Source: Streptomyces poriferorum (GTDB lineage: Bacteria; Actinomycetota; Actinomycetes; Streptomycetales; Streptomycetaceae). Taken from it: a stretch of 36,691 bases of DNA. A program made the translations under genes and the position numbers. Positions 26,331 through 35,504 of this stretch are shown here, in pieces; position 1 is the first letter of the stretch; the number at the start of each line of letters is the position of its first letter. The notes beneath the pieces were generated by a model, which worked only from the letters and a program-made list of their open reading frames with translations, ran no database searches and was not told the DNA's origin. The stretch covers positions 1 to 36,691 of the forward strand of contig NZ_JAELVH010000030.1 of assembly GCF_019399235.1 (NCBI RefSeq), read 5' to 3'.

Positions 26331-29252
26331 ATGCGCTTTCGCGGAAAGTCCATCCGCAGGAAGATCGTGGCGTTGCTTCTGGTGCCGCTCGTCTCCCTCA
26401 CCGCACTCTGGGGCTTCGCCACCTATCTGACCGGACGCGAGGCCGGCCAGTTGCTGAGTGCCAGCACGGTCGTGGAGAAGGTCGGCCACCCCCTGGAGGA
26501 CACCGTCAGGGCGGTGCAGAACGAGCGCCGCCAGACCCTCGTCTTCCTCGCCGACCCGAGGGCCTCCGACGCCCTTCCGGTCCTGCGCACCCAGCGCGCG
26601 GTCACCGACCGGGTCGTGGAGCGTGTGACCTCGAGTGCGCAGCAGAAGGACATCCGCGACGCACTGCGCCCCGACGCCGAGACCCAGCTCAGCTCGATCC
26701 TCGGCGCGGTCGACGAACTGGACGCCCTCCGCGACTCCGTCGACCGGCGCACCATCGGCCGGGCCAGGGCGATGAACTACTACAACCGCCTCATCGACCC
26801 GTGCTATCGCTTCCTGACCGGGCTCCACACGATGGAGAACGTGTCCATGGACAAGCAGGTCCGGGCGCTGGCCGGCGTCTCGCGTGCCCGCGAGATGCTC
26901 TCCAGGGAAGACGCGCTCATCGCCTCCGGACTCCTGGCAGGGCGCTTCACCGCCCCCGAACTCCGGCAGATCTCCGACCTCGTGGCCAATCGGGGACTGC
27001 TGTACGAGATCAACCTCCAGGTGCTGCCCGCCTCCGAGCGGCGGCGCGTGGAGCAGTACTGGTCGGGCCCCGACAGCGAACCGCTGCGCACCGCCGAGAA
27101 CAAACTCATCGCCCAGGGCCCCACCCGCGACTCGCGCGCCGTGGACGCCGCCCGCTGGCAGGAGGTCGCGCCGCCGGTCCTGGACCGGCTGGCCAACGAC
27201 TCGACCGAGATGAACAACCGCTTCCAGGACCGGGGCAAGCCCGCCGGCTACGGCGTCCTGATCAAGGCGGGCGTCGCCGGCGTGCTCGGGTTCCTGGCCC
27301 TGCTCGTCTCCGTCTTCGTGTCCGTACGCATCGGCCGCGAGCTCGTCCGCGACCTCTCCCGGCTGCGCAAGGACGCCCACGAGGTCTCCGGGGTGCGGCT
27401 GCCGAGCGTGATGCGCCGCCTCGCCGCGGGCGAGCACATCGACGTCGAGACCGAGTCCCCGCACCTCCAGTACGAACGGGACGAGATCGGCCAGGTCGGC
27501 CAGGCCCTCAACACGCTGCAGCGCGCCGCGGTCGAGGCGGCCGTCAAACAGGCGGACATGCGGCGCGGCGTCTCCGAGGTCTTCGTCAACCTCGCCCGCC
27601 GCAACCAGGTGCTGCTGCACCGCCAGCTGACGCTCCTGGACACGATGGAGCGCCGCACCGAGAACACCGACGAACTCGCCGACCTGTTCCGCCTCGACCA
27701 CCTCACCACCCGGATGCGGCGCCACGCCGAAGGGCTGGTGATCCTCTCCGGTGCCGCGCCCTCCCGGCAGTGGCGCAAGCCCATCCAGCTGATGGACGTG
27801 GTGCGGGCAGCCGTCGCCGAGGTGGAGGACTACGAACGGATCGAGGTCCGGCGCCTCCCGCGGATCGGAGTGGGCGGCCCCGCCGTCGCCGACCTCACCC
27901 ATCTCATCGCCGAACTCCTGGAGAACGCCACGGTGTTCTCGCCCCCGCACACGGCGGTCCAGGTGCACGGCGAGCAGGTGGCCAACGGGTTCACCCTCGA
28001 GATTCACGACCGCGGCCTCGGAATGCCTCCCGAAGTACTCCTGGACGCCAACCTCCGGCTGGCGGAGACCCCCGAGTTCGAACTGTCCGACACCGACCGG
28101 CTCGGCCTCTTCGTCGTCAGCCGGCTCGCCCAGCGGCAGAACGTCCGCGTCTCGCTCCAGACCTCCCCGTACGGAGGCACCACCGCCGTCGTCTTCATCC
28201 CGGCGGCGCTGCTCACCGACGCCCCGGACTCCCACGGCACCGGATTCCGCCTCGACCGCAGGTCCGAGAAGGCGATCGCCAGCAGCAGGCCCGGCAGCGG
28301 CCCGAAGGAGAACGGCGGCCCCGGCACACCGGACCGCGGCATCGCCGCCGCCCAGTCGCAGGAACGGTCGCAGGAACGGTCGAAGGAACGCCCGCAGGAA
28401 CGGCCGGGCAGTCTCTCGCCAGTTCCCAGCGGGCTGATGGACCCGGCTCTGCTGGACGGCCCGGTCGAGCTCGAAGGACCGGTCGCTTCCCTGGACTTCG
28501 ACCGTGACCCGCTCCTCGAGGCCGTCGCCGGCCGGGGCACCGACCCCGCACTCGACGGGGTCTCCGACCTGGACGACACCGAGAGCGAACGCGGCGGCAT
28601 CTTCCGCGCCCGCGAGTTCCGGCGCGAAGCCGACCGCGAGCAGCACCAGCAGGCGCCCGACCGGACGGCGGAGCCGGACGGCGTACGGGCGCTGCGCCCC
28701 GACGGCACGCGCCCGCTGCCCCGGCGCAAGCCGCCGACCCTGGTCACCGACCGCGGTGTACGCGTCGACGAGAGCAGCCGCTCCCACCCCACGACCGGCG
28801 ATCCGGAGCCCGCGCACACCTCGGCCCGGCCCCGGGCCACCGGCCCCGTTCCGCACGAGGACCGGATCCGCTCCGCCGAACCCCGGCGGTCCACGGGCTT
28901 CCGGACGCCGACCGGGCCGGCCGAAGCCCCGTGGCCCGCGCCTTCGGTGCCCGCGCCACGGTCGTCCACATCAGCTGTCCGGTCCTCGTCGCCCGAGGCC
29001 GACACCGTGGGCGGGCTGCCCCGGCGGGTCCGTCAGGCCAGTCTCGCCCCGCAACTGCGCGAGGGCTCGGGCGCGGCCGGCCCGGACCTGGTGGAGAGCG
29101 TCGAGGACATCGAGCGGGACGCCGACGAGGTACGCGACCGCATGGCCTCGCTCCAGCGCGGCTGGCAGCGCGGACGCCTGCAGAACGCCGAGGACGGGAC
29201 CGGCCCCGGCGATACAGCACAAGGAACCACTCCGGGAGGGGACGGTCCATGA
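26331..29252 (+). CDS. cvnA: Conservon sensor histidine kinase-like protein CvnA (NIT domain)
   Basis: A 973-residue membrane protein, first of the conservon. Helix 1 is at about 10-32 (KIVALLLVPLVSLTALWGF). An extracellular nitrate/nitrite-sensing (NIT) type helical domain spans about 40-300. Helix 2 is at about 305-335 (AGVAGVLGFLALLVSVFVSV). A HAMP region, a DHp-like region with FRLDHLTTRMRRHAEGL (His457 the likely phospho-acceptor) and a HATPase domain follow, with N-box ELLENATVFSPP and G1 box DRGLGMPP at about 560. The last 340 residues are low-complexity and disordered, including four copies of a (S/P)(Q/K)ER repeat. CvnA proteins form membrane complexes with the roadblock, DUF742 and GTPase partners. 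GGGGGAGG precedes the ATG; the stop overlaps cvnB by 4 bases. Confidence 0.9.
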   Translation: MRFRGKSIRRKIVALLLVPLVSLTALWGFATYLTGREAGQLLSASTVVEKVGHPLEDTVRAVQNERRQTLVFLADPRASDALPVLRTQRAVTDRVVERVTSSAQQKDIRDALRPDAETQLSSILGAVDELDALRDSVDRRTIGRARAMNYYNRLIDPCYRFLTGLHTMENVSMDKQVRALAGVSRAREMLSREDALIASGLLAGRFTAPELRQISDLVANRGLLYEINLQVLPASERRRVEQYWSGPDSEPLRTAENKLIAQGPTRDSRAVDAARWQEVAPPVLDRLANDSTEMNNRFQDRGKPAGYGVLIKAGVAGVLGFLALLVSVFVSVRIGRELVRDLSRLRKDAHEVSGVRLPSVMRRLAAGEHIDVETESPHLQYERDEIGQVGQALNTLQRAAVEAAVKQADMRRGVSEVFVNLARRNQVLLHRQLTLLDTMERRTENTDELADLFRLDHLTTRMRRHAEGLVILSGAAPSRQWRKPIQLMDVVRAAVAEVEDYERIEVRRLPRIGVGGPAVADLTHLIAELLENATVFSPPHTAVQVHGEQVANGFTLEIHDRGLGMPPEVLLDANLRLAETPEFELSDTDRLGLFVVSRLAQRQNVRVSLQTSPYGGTTAVVFIPAALLTDAPDSHGTGFRLDRRSEKAIASSRPGSGPKENGGPGTPDRGIAAAQSQERSQERSKERPQERPGSLSPVPSGLMDPALLDGPVELEGPVASLDFDRDPLLEAVAGRGTDPALDGVSDLDDTESERGGIFRAREFRREADREQHQQAPDRTAEPDGVRALRPDGTRPLPRRKPPTLVTDRGVRVDESSRSHPTTGDPEPAHTSARPRATGPVPHEDRIRSAEPRRSTGFRTPTGPAEAPWPAPSVPAPRSSTSAVRSSSPEADTVGGLPRRVRQASLAPQLREGSGAAGPDLVESVEDIERDADEVRDRMASLQRGWQRGRLQNAEDGTGPGDTAQGTTPGGDGP
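28356..28403 (+). repeat. Four 12-bp tandem repeats in cvnA
   Basis: Units 28356-28367, 28368-28379, 28380-28391 and 28392-28403 share the core AGGAACG. They encode SQER, SQER, SKER and PQER in the disordered tail of CvnA. Confidence 0.85.
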
Positions 29253-29692
29253 CCGCACCGAACGCCGCAGCACTCAACTCCGCACGTCAGGGCTCGGGCG
29301 AGCTCAACTGGCTCCTCGACGAACTCGTCGAGCGCGTCGCCAGCATCCGCAAGGCGCTGGTGCTCTCCAGCGACGGCCTCCCCACCGGCGCGTCCAAGGA
29401 CCTGACCCGGGAGGACGGCGAGCACCTGGCGGCCGTCGCCTCGGGTTTCCACAGCCTCGCGAAGGGCGTCGGCCGCCACTTCGACGCGGGCAGGGTCCGG
29501 CAGACCGTCGTCGAACTCGACGAGGCGTTCCTGTTCGTCACGGCGGCCGGTGACGGCAGCTGTCTCGCCGTACTGGCCGACTCCGACTCGGACGTCGGGC
29601 AGGTGGCGTACGAGATGACGCTGATGGTCAAGCGCGTGGGAGCCCACCTGGCCAACGCGCCCCGGACGACCGGTCTGTCCTCCGGAGGGTGA
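29249..29692 (+). CDS. cvnB: Roadblock/LC7 protein CvnB
   Basis: A 147-residue roadblock/LC7 domain protein: LNWLLDELVERVASIRKALV, LSSDGLPTGASKDL, HLAAVASGFHSLAKGVGRHF, LFVTAAGDGSCLAVLADSDS, GQVAYEMTLMVKRVG. Such proteins regulate small Ras-like GTPases, here presumably CvnD. Its ATG overlaps the cvnA stop (ATGA), so the two are translationally coupled; GGGAGGGG lies 8-10 nt upstream. Confidence 0.93.
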   Translation: MTAPNAAALNSARQGSGELNWLLDELVERVASIRKALVLSSDGLPTGASKDLTREDGEHLAAVASGFHSLAKGVGRHFDAGRVRQTVVELDEAFLFVTAAGDGSCLAVLADSDSDVGQVAYEMTLMVKRVGAHLANAPRTTGLSSGG

Positions 29693-30124
29693 GTGGACGG
29701 GATGAGCGCCGACACCTCCCGCACCCCTGGGACCCCCGGCGACCCACAGTCCTCGCGCTGGTACGACGCCGACGCGGGGCCGGTGGTCCGCCCGTACGCG
29801 ATGACGAGGGGACGCACCAGCAGCGCGTCCCGTCACCGCCTCGACCTGATCGCGATCGTCATGCCCGAACCCGCGGCCGACGACCCCGGCAGGGACCAGA
29901 TGCTCTCCCCGGAACACGTGGAGATCATCGAACTCTGCAGTGAGATGCCCCAGTCGATCGCCGAGCTCGCCGCCGGTCTGGACCTCCCCGTCGGGGTGGT
30001 CCGGGTCCTGGTCGGCGATCTCGTCGAGGACGAACTGGTGCACGTAACCCGTCCCGTTCCGCCGGCCGAGCTGCCGGACGTGAACATTCTTCGCGAGGTG
30101 ATCAATGGCCTTCGGGCGCTCTAG
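29693..30124 (+). CDS. cvnC: DUF742 protein CvnC
   Basis: A 143-residue DUF742 protein with the family's VVRPYAMTRGRT opening and a winged-helix-like body (EIIELCSEMPQSIAELAAGL, then LPVGVVRVLVGDLVEDELVHV) ending in NILREVINGL. It is the third conservon component, of unclear biochemical role. GTG at 29693 directly follows the cvnB stop and has GGAGG 5 nt upstream; an ATG at 29702 is less well placed. Confidence 0.92.
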   Translation: MDGMSADTSRTPGTPGDPQSSRWYDADAGPVVRPYAMTRGRTSSASRHRLDLIAIVMPEPAADDPGRDQMLSPEHVEIIELCSEMPQSIAELAAGLDLPVGVVRVLVGDLVEDELVHVTRPVPPAELPDVNILREVINGLRAL

Positions 30125-30710
30125 CCGCAACAGGCGGCCCGTTGAGCCCGTTACCCTGAAAATCCTGGTGGCGGGCGGCTTCGGAGTGGGCAAGACGACC
30201 CTGGTGGGGGCGGTCAGCGAGATCAGACCGCTGCGTACGGAGGAGATGCTGAGCGAGGCGGGACGTCCGGTGGACGACCTGGACGGTGTCGAGGCGAAGA
30301 CCACGACCACGGTGGCGATGGACTTCGGGCGGATCACGCTGCGCGAGGACCTCGTGCTGTATCTCTTCGGAACCCCCGGACAGGACCGCTTCTGGTTCCT
30401 CTGGGACGAACTCGCCCAGGGCGCGCTGGGGGCGGTCGTCCTCGCGGACACCCGCCGGCTGGAGGACTGTTTCGCGGCGGTCGACTACTTCGAGCGCCGC
30501 GAGATCCCGTTCGCCGTGGCCGTCAACTGCTTCGAGGGCGCCGACCGGTTCCCCACCGAGACGGTGCAGGCGGCGCTGGACCTGGATCCACAGGTGCCGG
30601 TACTCATGTGCGACGCGCGGGACCGGTCGTCCGTACGGGACGTCCTGGTGGCCGTCGTCGAACACGCGGTGGCCCGGGTGGACCGGCTCCGCGAACCCGT
30701 CACGACGTAA
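30105..30710 (+). CDS. cvnD: Conservon small GTPase CvnD
   Basis: A 201-residue Ras-like ATP/GTP-binding protein of the conservon (MglA-like) type. The P-loop is GGFGVGKTT (Lys about 31), the switch I region has TTTTVAMDFG, the G3 motif is FGTPGQDRF, and the G4-like motif is VNCFEGAD. The gene overlaps cvnC by 20 bases. No cvnE-type cytochrome P450 gene follows; the transcript ends at the hairpin 30721-30758. The complex is membrane-linked through CvnA. Confidence 0.93.
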   Translation: MAFGRSSRNRRPVEPVTLKILVAGGFGVGKTTLVGAVSEIRPLRTEEMLSEAGRPVDDLDGVEAKTTTTVAMDFGRITLREDLVLYLFGTPGQDRFWFLWDELAQGALGAVVLADTRRLEDCFAAVDYFERREIPFAVAVNCFEGADRFPTETVQAALDLDPQVPVLMCDARDRSSVRDVLVAVVEHAVARVDRLREPVTT

Positions 30711-30720
30711 GCGGGCGGAA

Positions 30721-30758
30721 CGCGGCCCGTACCCCCGCCGACGGGGGTACGGGCCGCG
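30721..30758. terminator. Bidirectional terminator between cvnD and glpK
   Basis: Perfect 17-bp arms (30721-30737 and 30742-30758) with a 4-nt loop lie between two convergent genes, 10 bp from the cvnD stop. Confidence 0.9.
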
Positions 30759-30791
30759 CGTCCATGGGCGGCCGGGGAGCGCAGGCCCCCG

Positions 30792-32291
30792 CTACTCCTG
30801 CCAGCCGAAACTCCGCTCCACCGCCTTGCGCCAGTTTCCGTACTCGCGTTCACGGTCCTCCGGTTCCATCCGCGGCTGCCACTCCACATCGCGCTGCCAG
30901 TGCGTCTTGAGCTCGTCGAGCCCCGACCACACCCCGGTCGCCAGCCCCGCCGCGTACGCCGCGCCCAGGCACGTGGTCTCTGCGATCTTCGGGCGGATCA
31001 CCGGAACGCCCAGCACATCCGCCTGGTGCTGCATCAGCAGATGGTTGGCCGTCATGCCGCCGTCCACCTTGAGCGTCGTGATCGGTACCCCGGAGTCCTG
31101 GTACATCGCGTCGACGACCTCACGCGTCTGCCAGCTGGTCGCCTCCAGGACGGCCCGTGCCAGATGCGCTTTGGTGACGTACCCGGTCAGGCCGGTGATC
31201 ACCCCCCGGGCGTCGGAACGCCAGTAGGGGGCGAACAGCCCGGAGAACGCGGGCACGATGTACGCCCCGCCGTTGTCCTCGACGCTCGCGGCGAGGGTCT
31301 CGATCTCCGCCGCGTTCCCGATGATCCCGAGCTGGTCGCGGAACCACTGCACGAGCGCCCCGGTGATCGCGATCGACCCCTCCAGGCAGTAGACGGGCGG
31401 CTCGTCGCCGATCCGGTAACCGAGGGTGGTGATCAGCCCGTTCTTGGACGGCACGGGGCGGTTCCCGGTGTTGAGCAGCAGGAAACTGCCGGTGCCGTAC
31501 GTGTTCTTGGCCGTGCCCGGGTCGTAGCAGGCCTGGCCGAACACCGCGGCCTGCTGGTCTCCCAGGGCGGAGGCGACCGGTACTCCGGCCAGCGCTCCCA
31601 CGGCCGTTCCGTACACCTCGGACGACGACCTGATCTCCGGGAGCACCGCCTCCGGGATGTTCATCGCGGCCAGGACCGCCGGGTCCCACCGGAGTGTCTC
31701 CAGGTTCATCAGCATGGTGCGCGACGCGTTGGTCACGTCCGTGACGTGGACACCGCCCGCCGTGCCGCCGGTGAGGTTCCAGATCAGCCAGGAGTCCATC
31801 GTGCCGAACGCGATCTCGCCCCGCTCGGCCCGTTCACGCAGCCCGGGTACGTGGTCCAGCAGCCAGGCCGCCTTGGGGCCGGAGAAATAGCTGGCCAGCG
31901 GAAGACCCGTGGTGGCGCGGAACCGGTCCTGCCCGTCGGTGCCGCCGAGTTCGTGACACAGGTCCGCGGTACGGGTGTCCTGCCAGACGATCGCGTGGTG
32001 GACGGGGAGCCCGGTGGCCCGGTCCCACAGCACGGTCGTCTCGCGCTGGTTGGTGATGCCGAGCGCGGTGAGCCGGTCCGCCCGCAGCCCGGCCCGGTCC
32101 AGGGCGCCGGCGACGACGGCCTGCACGGTGGTCCAGATCTCCGAGGCGTCGTGCTCCACCCAGCCGGGCCGGGGGAAGATCTGCCGGTGCTCGCGCTGGT
32201 CGACGGCGACGACCGCGCCGTCCTGGTCGAAGATGATGCAACGGCTGGAGGTGGTGCCCTGGTCGATGGCGGCGACATACCTGATCGTCAT
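30792..32291 (-). CDS. glpK: Glycerol kinase
   Basis: A 499-residue FGGY-family kinase that phosphorylates glycerol to sn-glycerol 3-phosphate with ATP. Clear motifs are [18 protein letters not shown] at the start, [82 protein letters not shown] and [14 protein letters not shown]. The length equals that of other bacterial glycerol kinases. It follows glpF by 37 bp, so the two form one leftward operon: uptake, then trapping by phosphorylation. ATG at 32291. No glpD is next to it, so G3P oxidation must be done elsewhere. Confidence 0.97.
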   Translation of the reverse strand: MTIRYVAAIDQGTTSSRCIIFDQDGAVVAVDQREHRQIFPRPGWVEHDASEIWTTVQAVVAGALDRAGLRADRLTALGITNQRETTVLWDRATGLPVHHAIVWQDTRTADLCHELGGTDGQDRFRATTGLPLASYFSGPKAAWLLDHVPGLRERAERGEIAFGTMDSWLIWNLTGGTAGGVHVTDVTNASRTMLMNLETLRWDPAVLAAMNIPEAVLPEIRSSSEVYGTAVGALAGVPVASALGDQQAAVFGQACYDPGTAKNTYGTGSFLLLNTGNRPVPSKNGLITTLGYRIGDEPPVYCLEGSIAITGALVQWFRDQLGIIGNAAEIETLAASVEDNGGAYIVPAFSGLFAPYWRSDARGVITGLTGYVTKAHLARAVLEATSWQTREVVDAMYQDSGVPITTLKVDGGMTANHLLMQHQADVLGVPVIRPKIAETTCLGAAYAAGLATGVWSGLDELKTHWQRDVEWQPRMEPEDREREYGNWRKAVERSFGWQE

Positions 32292-32328
32292 GACTCCCCT
32301 TGTCCCTCGGGTGCTTGTGGCCGAGGCC

Positions 32329-33090
32329 TCAGAACGCGGCGTTGAACACGACACCGCCCAGCAGCCCGCCCAGGAGCGGTCCCACGACCGGTATCCAGGC
32401 GTAACTCCAGTCGGACGTTCCCTTGTTCGGAATCGGAAGCAGCGCGTGCACCAGCCGGGGGCCGAGGTCACGGGCCGGGTTGATGGCGTATCCGGTGGGG
32501 CCGCCGAGCGAGAGCCCGATGCCCACCACGAGGAGGGACACCAGGAGAACCGAGATCCCGGAGCCGTAGATCCCGGCCTCCGAACCCGCGACCGGGCCGA
32601 TCCCGATGCCCGCGTTCTTCCCGAAGGCCAGGATCGGCAGCACCAGGGCGGCCGTTGCGATGATCTCGGTGACGAGGTTGGCCACCGGATTCCGGATCTC
32701 CGGAGCGGTCGCGAAGATGCCGAGCGTGGGTCCGGACGTCTCCTTGTCGGCGTTGGCACGGAACTGTGCGTAGTACGTCAGCCAGGCCAGCACGGCGCCG
32801 ATGACGGCGCCCGTCAGCTGACCCGCGATGTAGAGCGGGACCTTGTCCCACTCGCCGGTGTCGACGGCGATGCCGACGGTCACCGCCGGGTTGAGATGGC
32901 CACCCGACAACGGGGCGGACGTGTAGGCCCCGGCCAGTACCCCGAAGCCCCATCCGAAGGCGATGACGACCCAGCCCGCGGCTCTGGCCTTCGAGTGGTG
33001 GAGCGTGACGGCGGCGCAGACGCCCGCGCCGAAGAGGATGAGGATGGCCGTTCCGAGGACTTCCCCGGTGAAGATGTCTCCATTGCTCAT
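32329..33090 (-). CDS. glpF: Glycerol uptake facilitator (MIP family)
   Basis: A 253-residue aquaglyceroporin with six helices and both half-helix motifs: GGHLNPAVT (about residue 65) and [13 protein letters not shown] (about 200). The Asp after the second NPAR fits glycerol facilitators rather than water channels. The first helix is [23 protein letters not shown] 5 nt upstream supports the ATG at 33090. It is the first gene of the glpF-glpK operon; its promoter lies in the 225-bp gap upstream. Confidence 0.95.
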   Translation of the reverse strand: MSNGDIFTGEVLGTAILILFGAGVCAAVTLHHSKARAAGWVVIAFGWGFGVLAGAYTSAPLSGGHLNPAVTVGIAVDTGEWDKVPLYIAGQLTGAVIGAVLAWLTYYAQFRANADKETSGPTLGIFATAPEIRNPVANLVTEIIATAALVLPILAFGKNAGIGIGPVAGSEAGIYGSGISVLLVSLLVVGIGLSLGGPTGYAINPARDLGPRLVHALLPIPNKGTSDWSYAWIPVVGPLLGGLLGGVVFNAAF

Positions 33091-33315
33091 GGCGCTCCCA
33101 GTGGTTGTCCGGCGGGTTTCGCCGGGCGCTTCCATGGCTGCGGAGGCCGAGGGCAGGGAAAATCCGTGCCCCGCCCGGCGACCGTGACGAGCGTGGGATC
33201 AGCCGGCCGCCGCGGTGTGGGAGGACGGCATCGGCTGGGAATGGAGTGTTCTCCGTGCTTGATGGGTCGTCAAGAAGGCTGACAACAAACGCTGTTGATG
33301 TTCGTGGATGGCGTG
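33091..33315 (-). promoter_or_regulatory. glpF upstream region with candidate operator
   Basis: This gap of 225 bp lies upstream of glpF. CAACA (33283-33287) and TGTTG (33293-33297) form a short dyad, with TGTTCG nearby at 33299-33304. Glycerol operons of Streptomyces are controlled by the IclR-type GylR; this may be such a site, but the match is weak and no gylR is in the window. Confidence 0.35.
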
Positions 33316-34506
33316 TCAGCGCACTGCGACGACCGCCGAGCCATGACCGAACAGCCCCTGGTTCGCGGTGATCCCGGCCCGTGCGCCCGGAATCTGGCGT
33401 TCCCCCGCCGTGCCGCGCAGCTGCCAGGTCAGCTCGCAGACCTGCGCGATGGCCTGGGCCGGCACCGCCTCGCCGAAGGAGGCGAGTCCACCGCTCGGGT
33501 TCACCGGGATGCGCCCGCCGAGCGCCGTCGCCCCGGAGCGCACGAGCGCCGCGCCCTCCCCGGGAGCGCACAGTCCGATGTCCTCGTACCACTCCAGCTC
33601 CAACGCCGTGGAGAGGTCGTACACCTCGGCCAGGGACAGGTCCCCGGGGCCGATGCCCGCCTCCTCGTACGCCGCCCGGGCGATCGAGCCCCGGAAACTC
33701 ATGGGGGAGGGTTCCACGGCGACCGCGGAGTCCGTGGCGATGTCCGGCAGATCGAGCACCGCTTTCGGGTACGTGGGCGTCACGGTCGACACGGCACGGA
33801 TGCGGACCGGGTCCGAAGCCCCGTGGCGCCTGGCGAAGTCCATGCTGGACAGCACCAGGGCCGCCGCGCCGTCGGAGGTGGCGCAGATGTCCAGCAGCCG
33901 CAGCGGATCGGCGACCACCGCGGAGGCCGCGACCTGTTCCGGGCTCACCGCCGCCCGGTAGCGGGCGTTCGGGTTGAGCGCGCCGGCCGCCGCGTTCTTC
34001 ACCTTGACCAGCGCGAAGTCCTCCGGAGTGTCGCCGTGCAGCGCCATCCGGCGGCGGGCGTACAGCGCGAAGTACGCGGGATTGGTCGCGCCGAGCACCC
34101 GGAACCTCAGCCAGTCCGGATCGTCCGGCCGTTCGCCGCCCGCCGGTGCGAAGAACCCCTTGGGGGCCGCGTCCGCGCCCACCACGAGCACCACGTCCGC
34201 CATGCCGGCCAGGATCTGCGCCCTCGCGGTGTTCACCGCCTGGGCGCCCGACGCGCAGGCCGCGTACACACTGGTCACGCGGGCGCCCTGCCAGCCGAGC
34301 GCCTGGGCGAACGTCGCCCCGGCCACGTACCCCGGATAGCCGCCGCGCACGGTGCCGGCGCCAACCACCGACCGCACGTCCCGCCACTCGATGCCCGCGT
34401 CCGCGAGCGCGCCGCGGGCCGCCACCGTGCCGTACTCAACGAAACCGCGGCCCCATTTGCCCCAGGGGTGCATCCCGGCGCCGAGGACGGCCACGTCCCC
34501 GCTCAT
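33316..34506 (-). CDS. Thiolase-like protein (lipid-transfer / SCP-x type)
   Basis: A 396-residue thiolase-fold protein of the lipid-transfer (SCP-x/Ltp2) branch. Visible are VAVLGAGMHPWGKWGRGF at the start, VYAACASGAQAVNTARAQI with the active-site Cys, DICATSDGAAALVLSS, VYDLSTALELEWYEDIG and the C-terminal NPSGGLASFGEAVPA and GHGSAVVAV. Members of this branch cleave or condense acyl-CoA substrates, and some act as retro-aldolases in steroid side-chain breakdown together with a DUF35 partner. The DUF35 gene overlaps its ATG by 4 bases here, so a two-subunit enzyme is likely. The substrate is unknown. Confidence 0.9.
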   Translation of the reverse strand: MSGDVAVLGAGMHPWGKWGRGFVEYGTVAARGALADAGIEWRDVRSVVGAGTVRGGYPGYVAGATFAQALGWQGARVTSVYAACASGAQAVNTARAQILAGMADVVLVVGADAAPKGFFAPAGGERPDDPDWLRFRVLGATNPAYFALYARRRMALHGDTPEDFALVKVKNAAAGALNPNARYRAAVSPEQVAASAVVADPLRLLDICATSDGAAALVLSSMDFARRHGASDPVRIRAVSTVTPTYPKAVLDLPDIATDSAVAVEPSPMSFRGSIARAAYEEAGIGPGDLSLAEVYDLSTALELEWYEDIGLCAPGEGAALVRSGATALGGRIPVNPSGGLASFGEAVPAQAIAQVCELTWQLRGTAGERQIPGARAGITANQGLFGHGSAVVAVR

Positions 34507-34979
34507 GCCGCACCTCCCGAGGAGCCGGCGGCGACCGGACGCCAGTGCCAGGTGGTCCGCACCGCACCGTCGTCACCCGGGCCGGCGTCCATGACCCCCG
34601 GCACGGCCTCCACGGTCATCCCGACCGCGAGATCCCCCACGCCCACCCCGGGCGCGGCCTGCCCGAGCACGACCATCCGCTCGGCGGCCAGCTCCACCGC
34701 CACCAGCGTGTACGGCTCCCAGGGCACCTCCGGATCCGAGAGGTAGGGCGCGGGAGGCCGGTAGCGGCCGTCGGTGTACGACCAGACCGTGCCGTGCCGG
34801 GACAGCGGCACCTCGGCGAGCTCGCCGCCCGTACAGCCCGGATTGCGGCAGAGCCCCTTCTGCGGCGGGAAGAAGACCGACGAGCAGAGCGGGCAGCGGG
34901 TGCCCAGCAGTCGGAAGTCCTCCTCCGTACCGTCCTCGGTGAACCACCCGGCCACCACGGGTATGCGCTTGCTCGGCAA
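34503..34979 (-). CDS. DUF35 zinc-ribbon/OB-fold acyl-CoA-associated protein
   Basis: A 158-residue protein with an N-terminal rubredoxin-like zinc ribbon (TRCPLCSSVFFPP, then LCRNPGC) and an OB-fold (GTVWSYTDGRYRPPAPY, then PYTLVAVELAAERMVVLGQA, DLAVGMTVEAVPG). DUF35 proteins partner thiolases and thiolase-like aldolases and bind CoA thioesters. Its stop overlaps the thiolase start (ATGA). The start is uncertain: TTG at 34979 has GGGAGGGG just upstream and fits the family's RIPVV opening; GTG at 34994 would add five residues and has no ribosome site. Confidence 0.88.
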   Translation of the reverse strand: MPSKRIPVVAGWFTEDGTEEDFRLLGTRCPLCSSVFFPPQKGLCRNPGCTGGELAEVPLSRHGTVWSYTDGRYRPPAPYLSDPEVPWEPYTLVAVELAAERMVVLGQAAPGVGVGDLAVGMTVEAVPGVMDAGPGDDGAVRTTWHWRPVAAGSSGGAA

Positions 34980-34998
34980 AGCCCCTCCCGGCACTGGA

Positions 34999-35015
34999 TC
35001 TGACGGAACGTCAGA
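34999..35015. promoter_or_regulatory. Perfect operator-like dyad upstream of the DUF35-thiolase operon
   Basis: TCTGACG (34999-35005) and CGTCAGA (35009-35015), with a 3-nt spacer, form a perfect 17-bp palindrome 20 bp upstream of the DUF35 start. It resembles TetR-family sites that control acyl-CoA metabolism genes. No such regulator is encoded in the window. Confidence 0.65.
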
Positions 35016-35027
35016 AGTGTGCCACGG

Positions 35028-35375
35028 TCAGCTGTTGTCGGCGAGCCACTTGGCAGCGGTCTCCGCGAGCTCGTGGTCGCGGCCTGCCAGCATCATCCCG
35101 ATCATCTGCGCGTCACCGCGCAGCGACCAGGCGGGATGACCGAACGTGGCCGGGTTGTTCTTCTCGATCAGGAAATGGGCGGGCCAGGCGGTGCCGTACC
35201 CGATCAGCGGCAGCGCGGCCACGTAGCGCTTCCGGCCGCGTGCCAGCCCGTAGGCGGTGATCGCGAGACCGGTCAGGGTGCCGGTGAGATGGAGCCAGCG
35301 GGTCGCGGCCCGGGAGTGCATCGCTACGTAATAGGGCCAGAACTCTTCGTACGAATCGAACGTCTGCTGTGACAT
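35028..35375 (-). CDS. DUF962 (Mpo1-like) membrane protein
   Basis: A 115-residue membrane protein of the DUF962/Mpo1-like family. The family opening EEFWPYYVAMHSRAATRWLH is clear, with conserved His residues. A helix follows (LTGTLTGLAITAYGLA), then the second conserved block (YGTAWPAHFLIEKNNPATFG, ending HPAWSLRGD). The yeast homologue Mpo1 is an Fe-dependent dioxygenase of 2-hydroxy fatty acids; whether this one shares the activity is unknown. The ATG at 35375 has no strong ribosome site, so a leaderless or weakly translated message is possible. Confidence 0.9.
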   Translation of the reverse strand: MSQQTFDSYEEFWPYYVAMHSRAATRWLHLTGTLTGLAITAYGLARGRKRYVAALPLIGYGTAWPAHFLIEKNNPATFGHPAWSLRGDAQMIGMMLAGRDHELAETAAKWLADNS

Positions 35376-35428
35376 ACCGGCACCGTAGTGGCTGGAACGG
35401 CAACCGGATACGGCCCATCCGCGTCCGA

Positions 35429-35490
35429 GAAGGAGAGCGGGCGGCCGGAACCCACGGGGGTGGTCCCAGCCGCCCGCTCGTTTCTCCTTC
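35429..35490 (-). terminator. Terminator downstream of the dipeptidase gene
   Basis: GAGCGGGCGGC (35435-35445) pairs with GCCGCCCGCTC (35469-35479), and an outer GAAGGAGA/TCTCCTTC pair (35429-35436, 35483-35490) extends the stem around a small bulge. It follows the stop at 35505. Confidence 0.75.
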
Positions 35491-35504
35491 CGGGGCGCGG
35501 CGCC

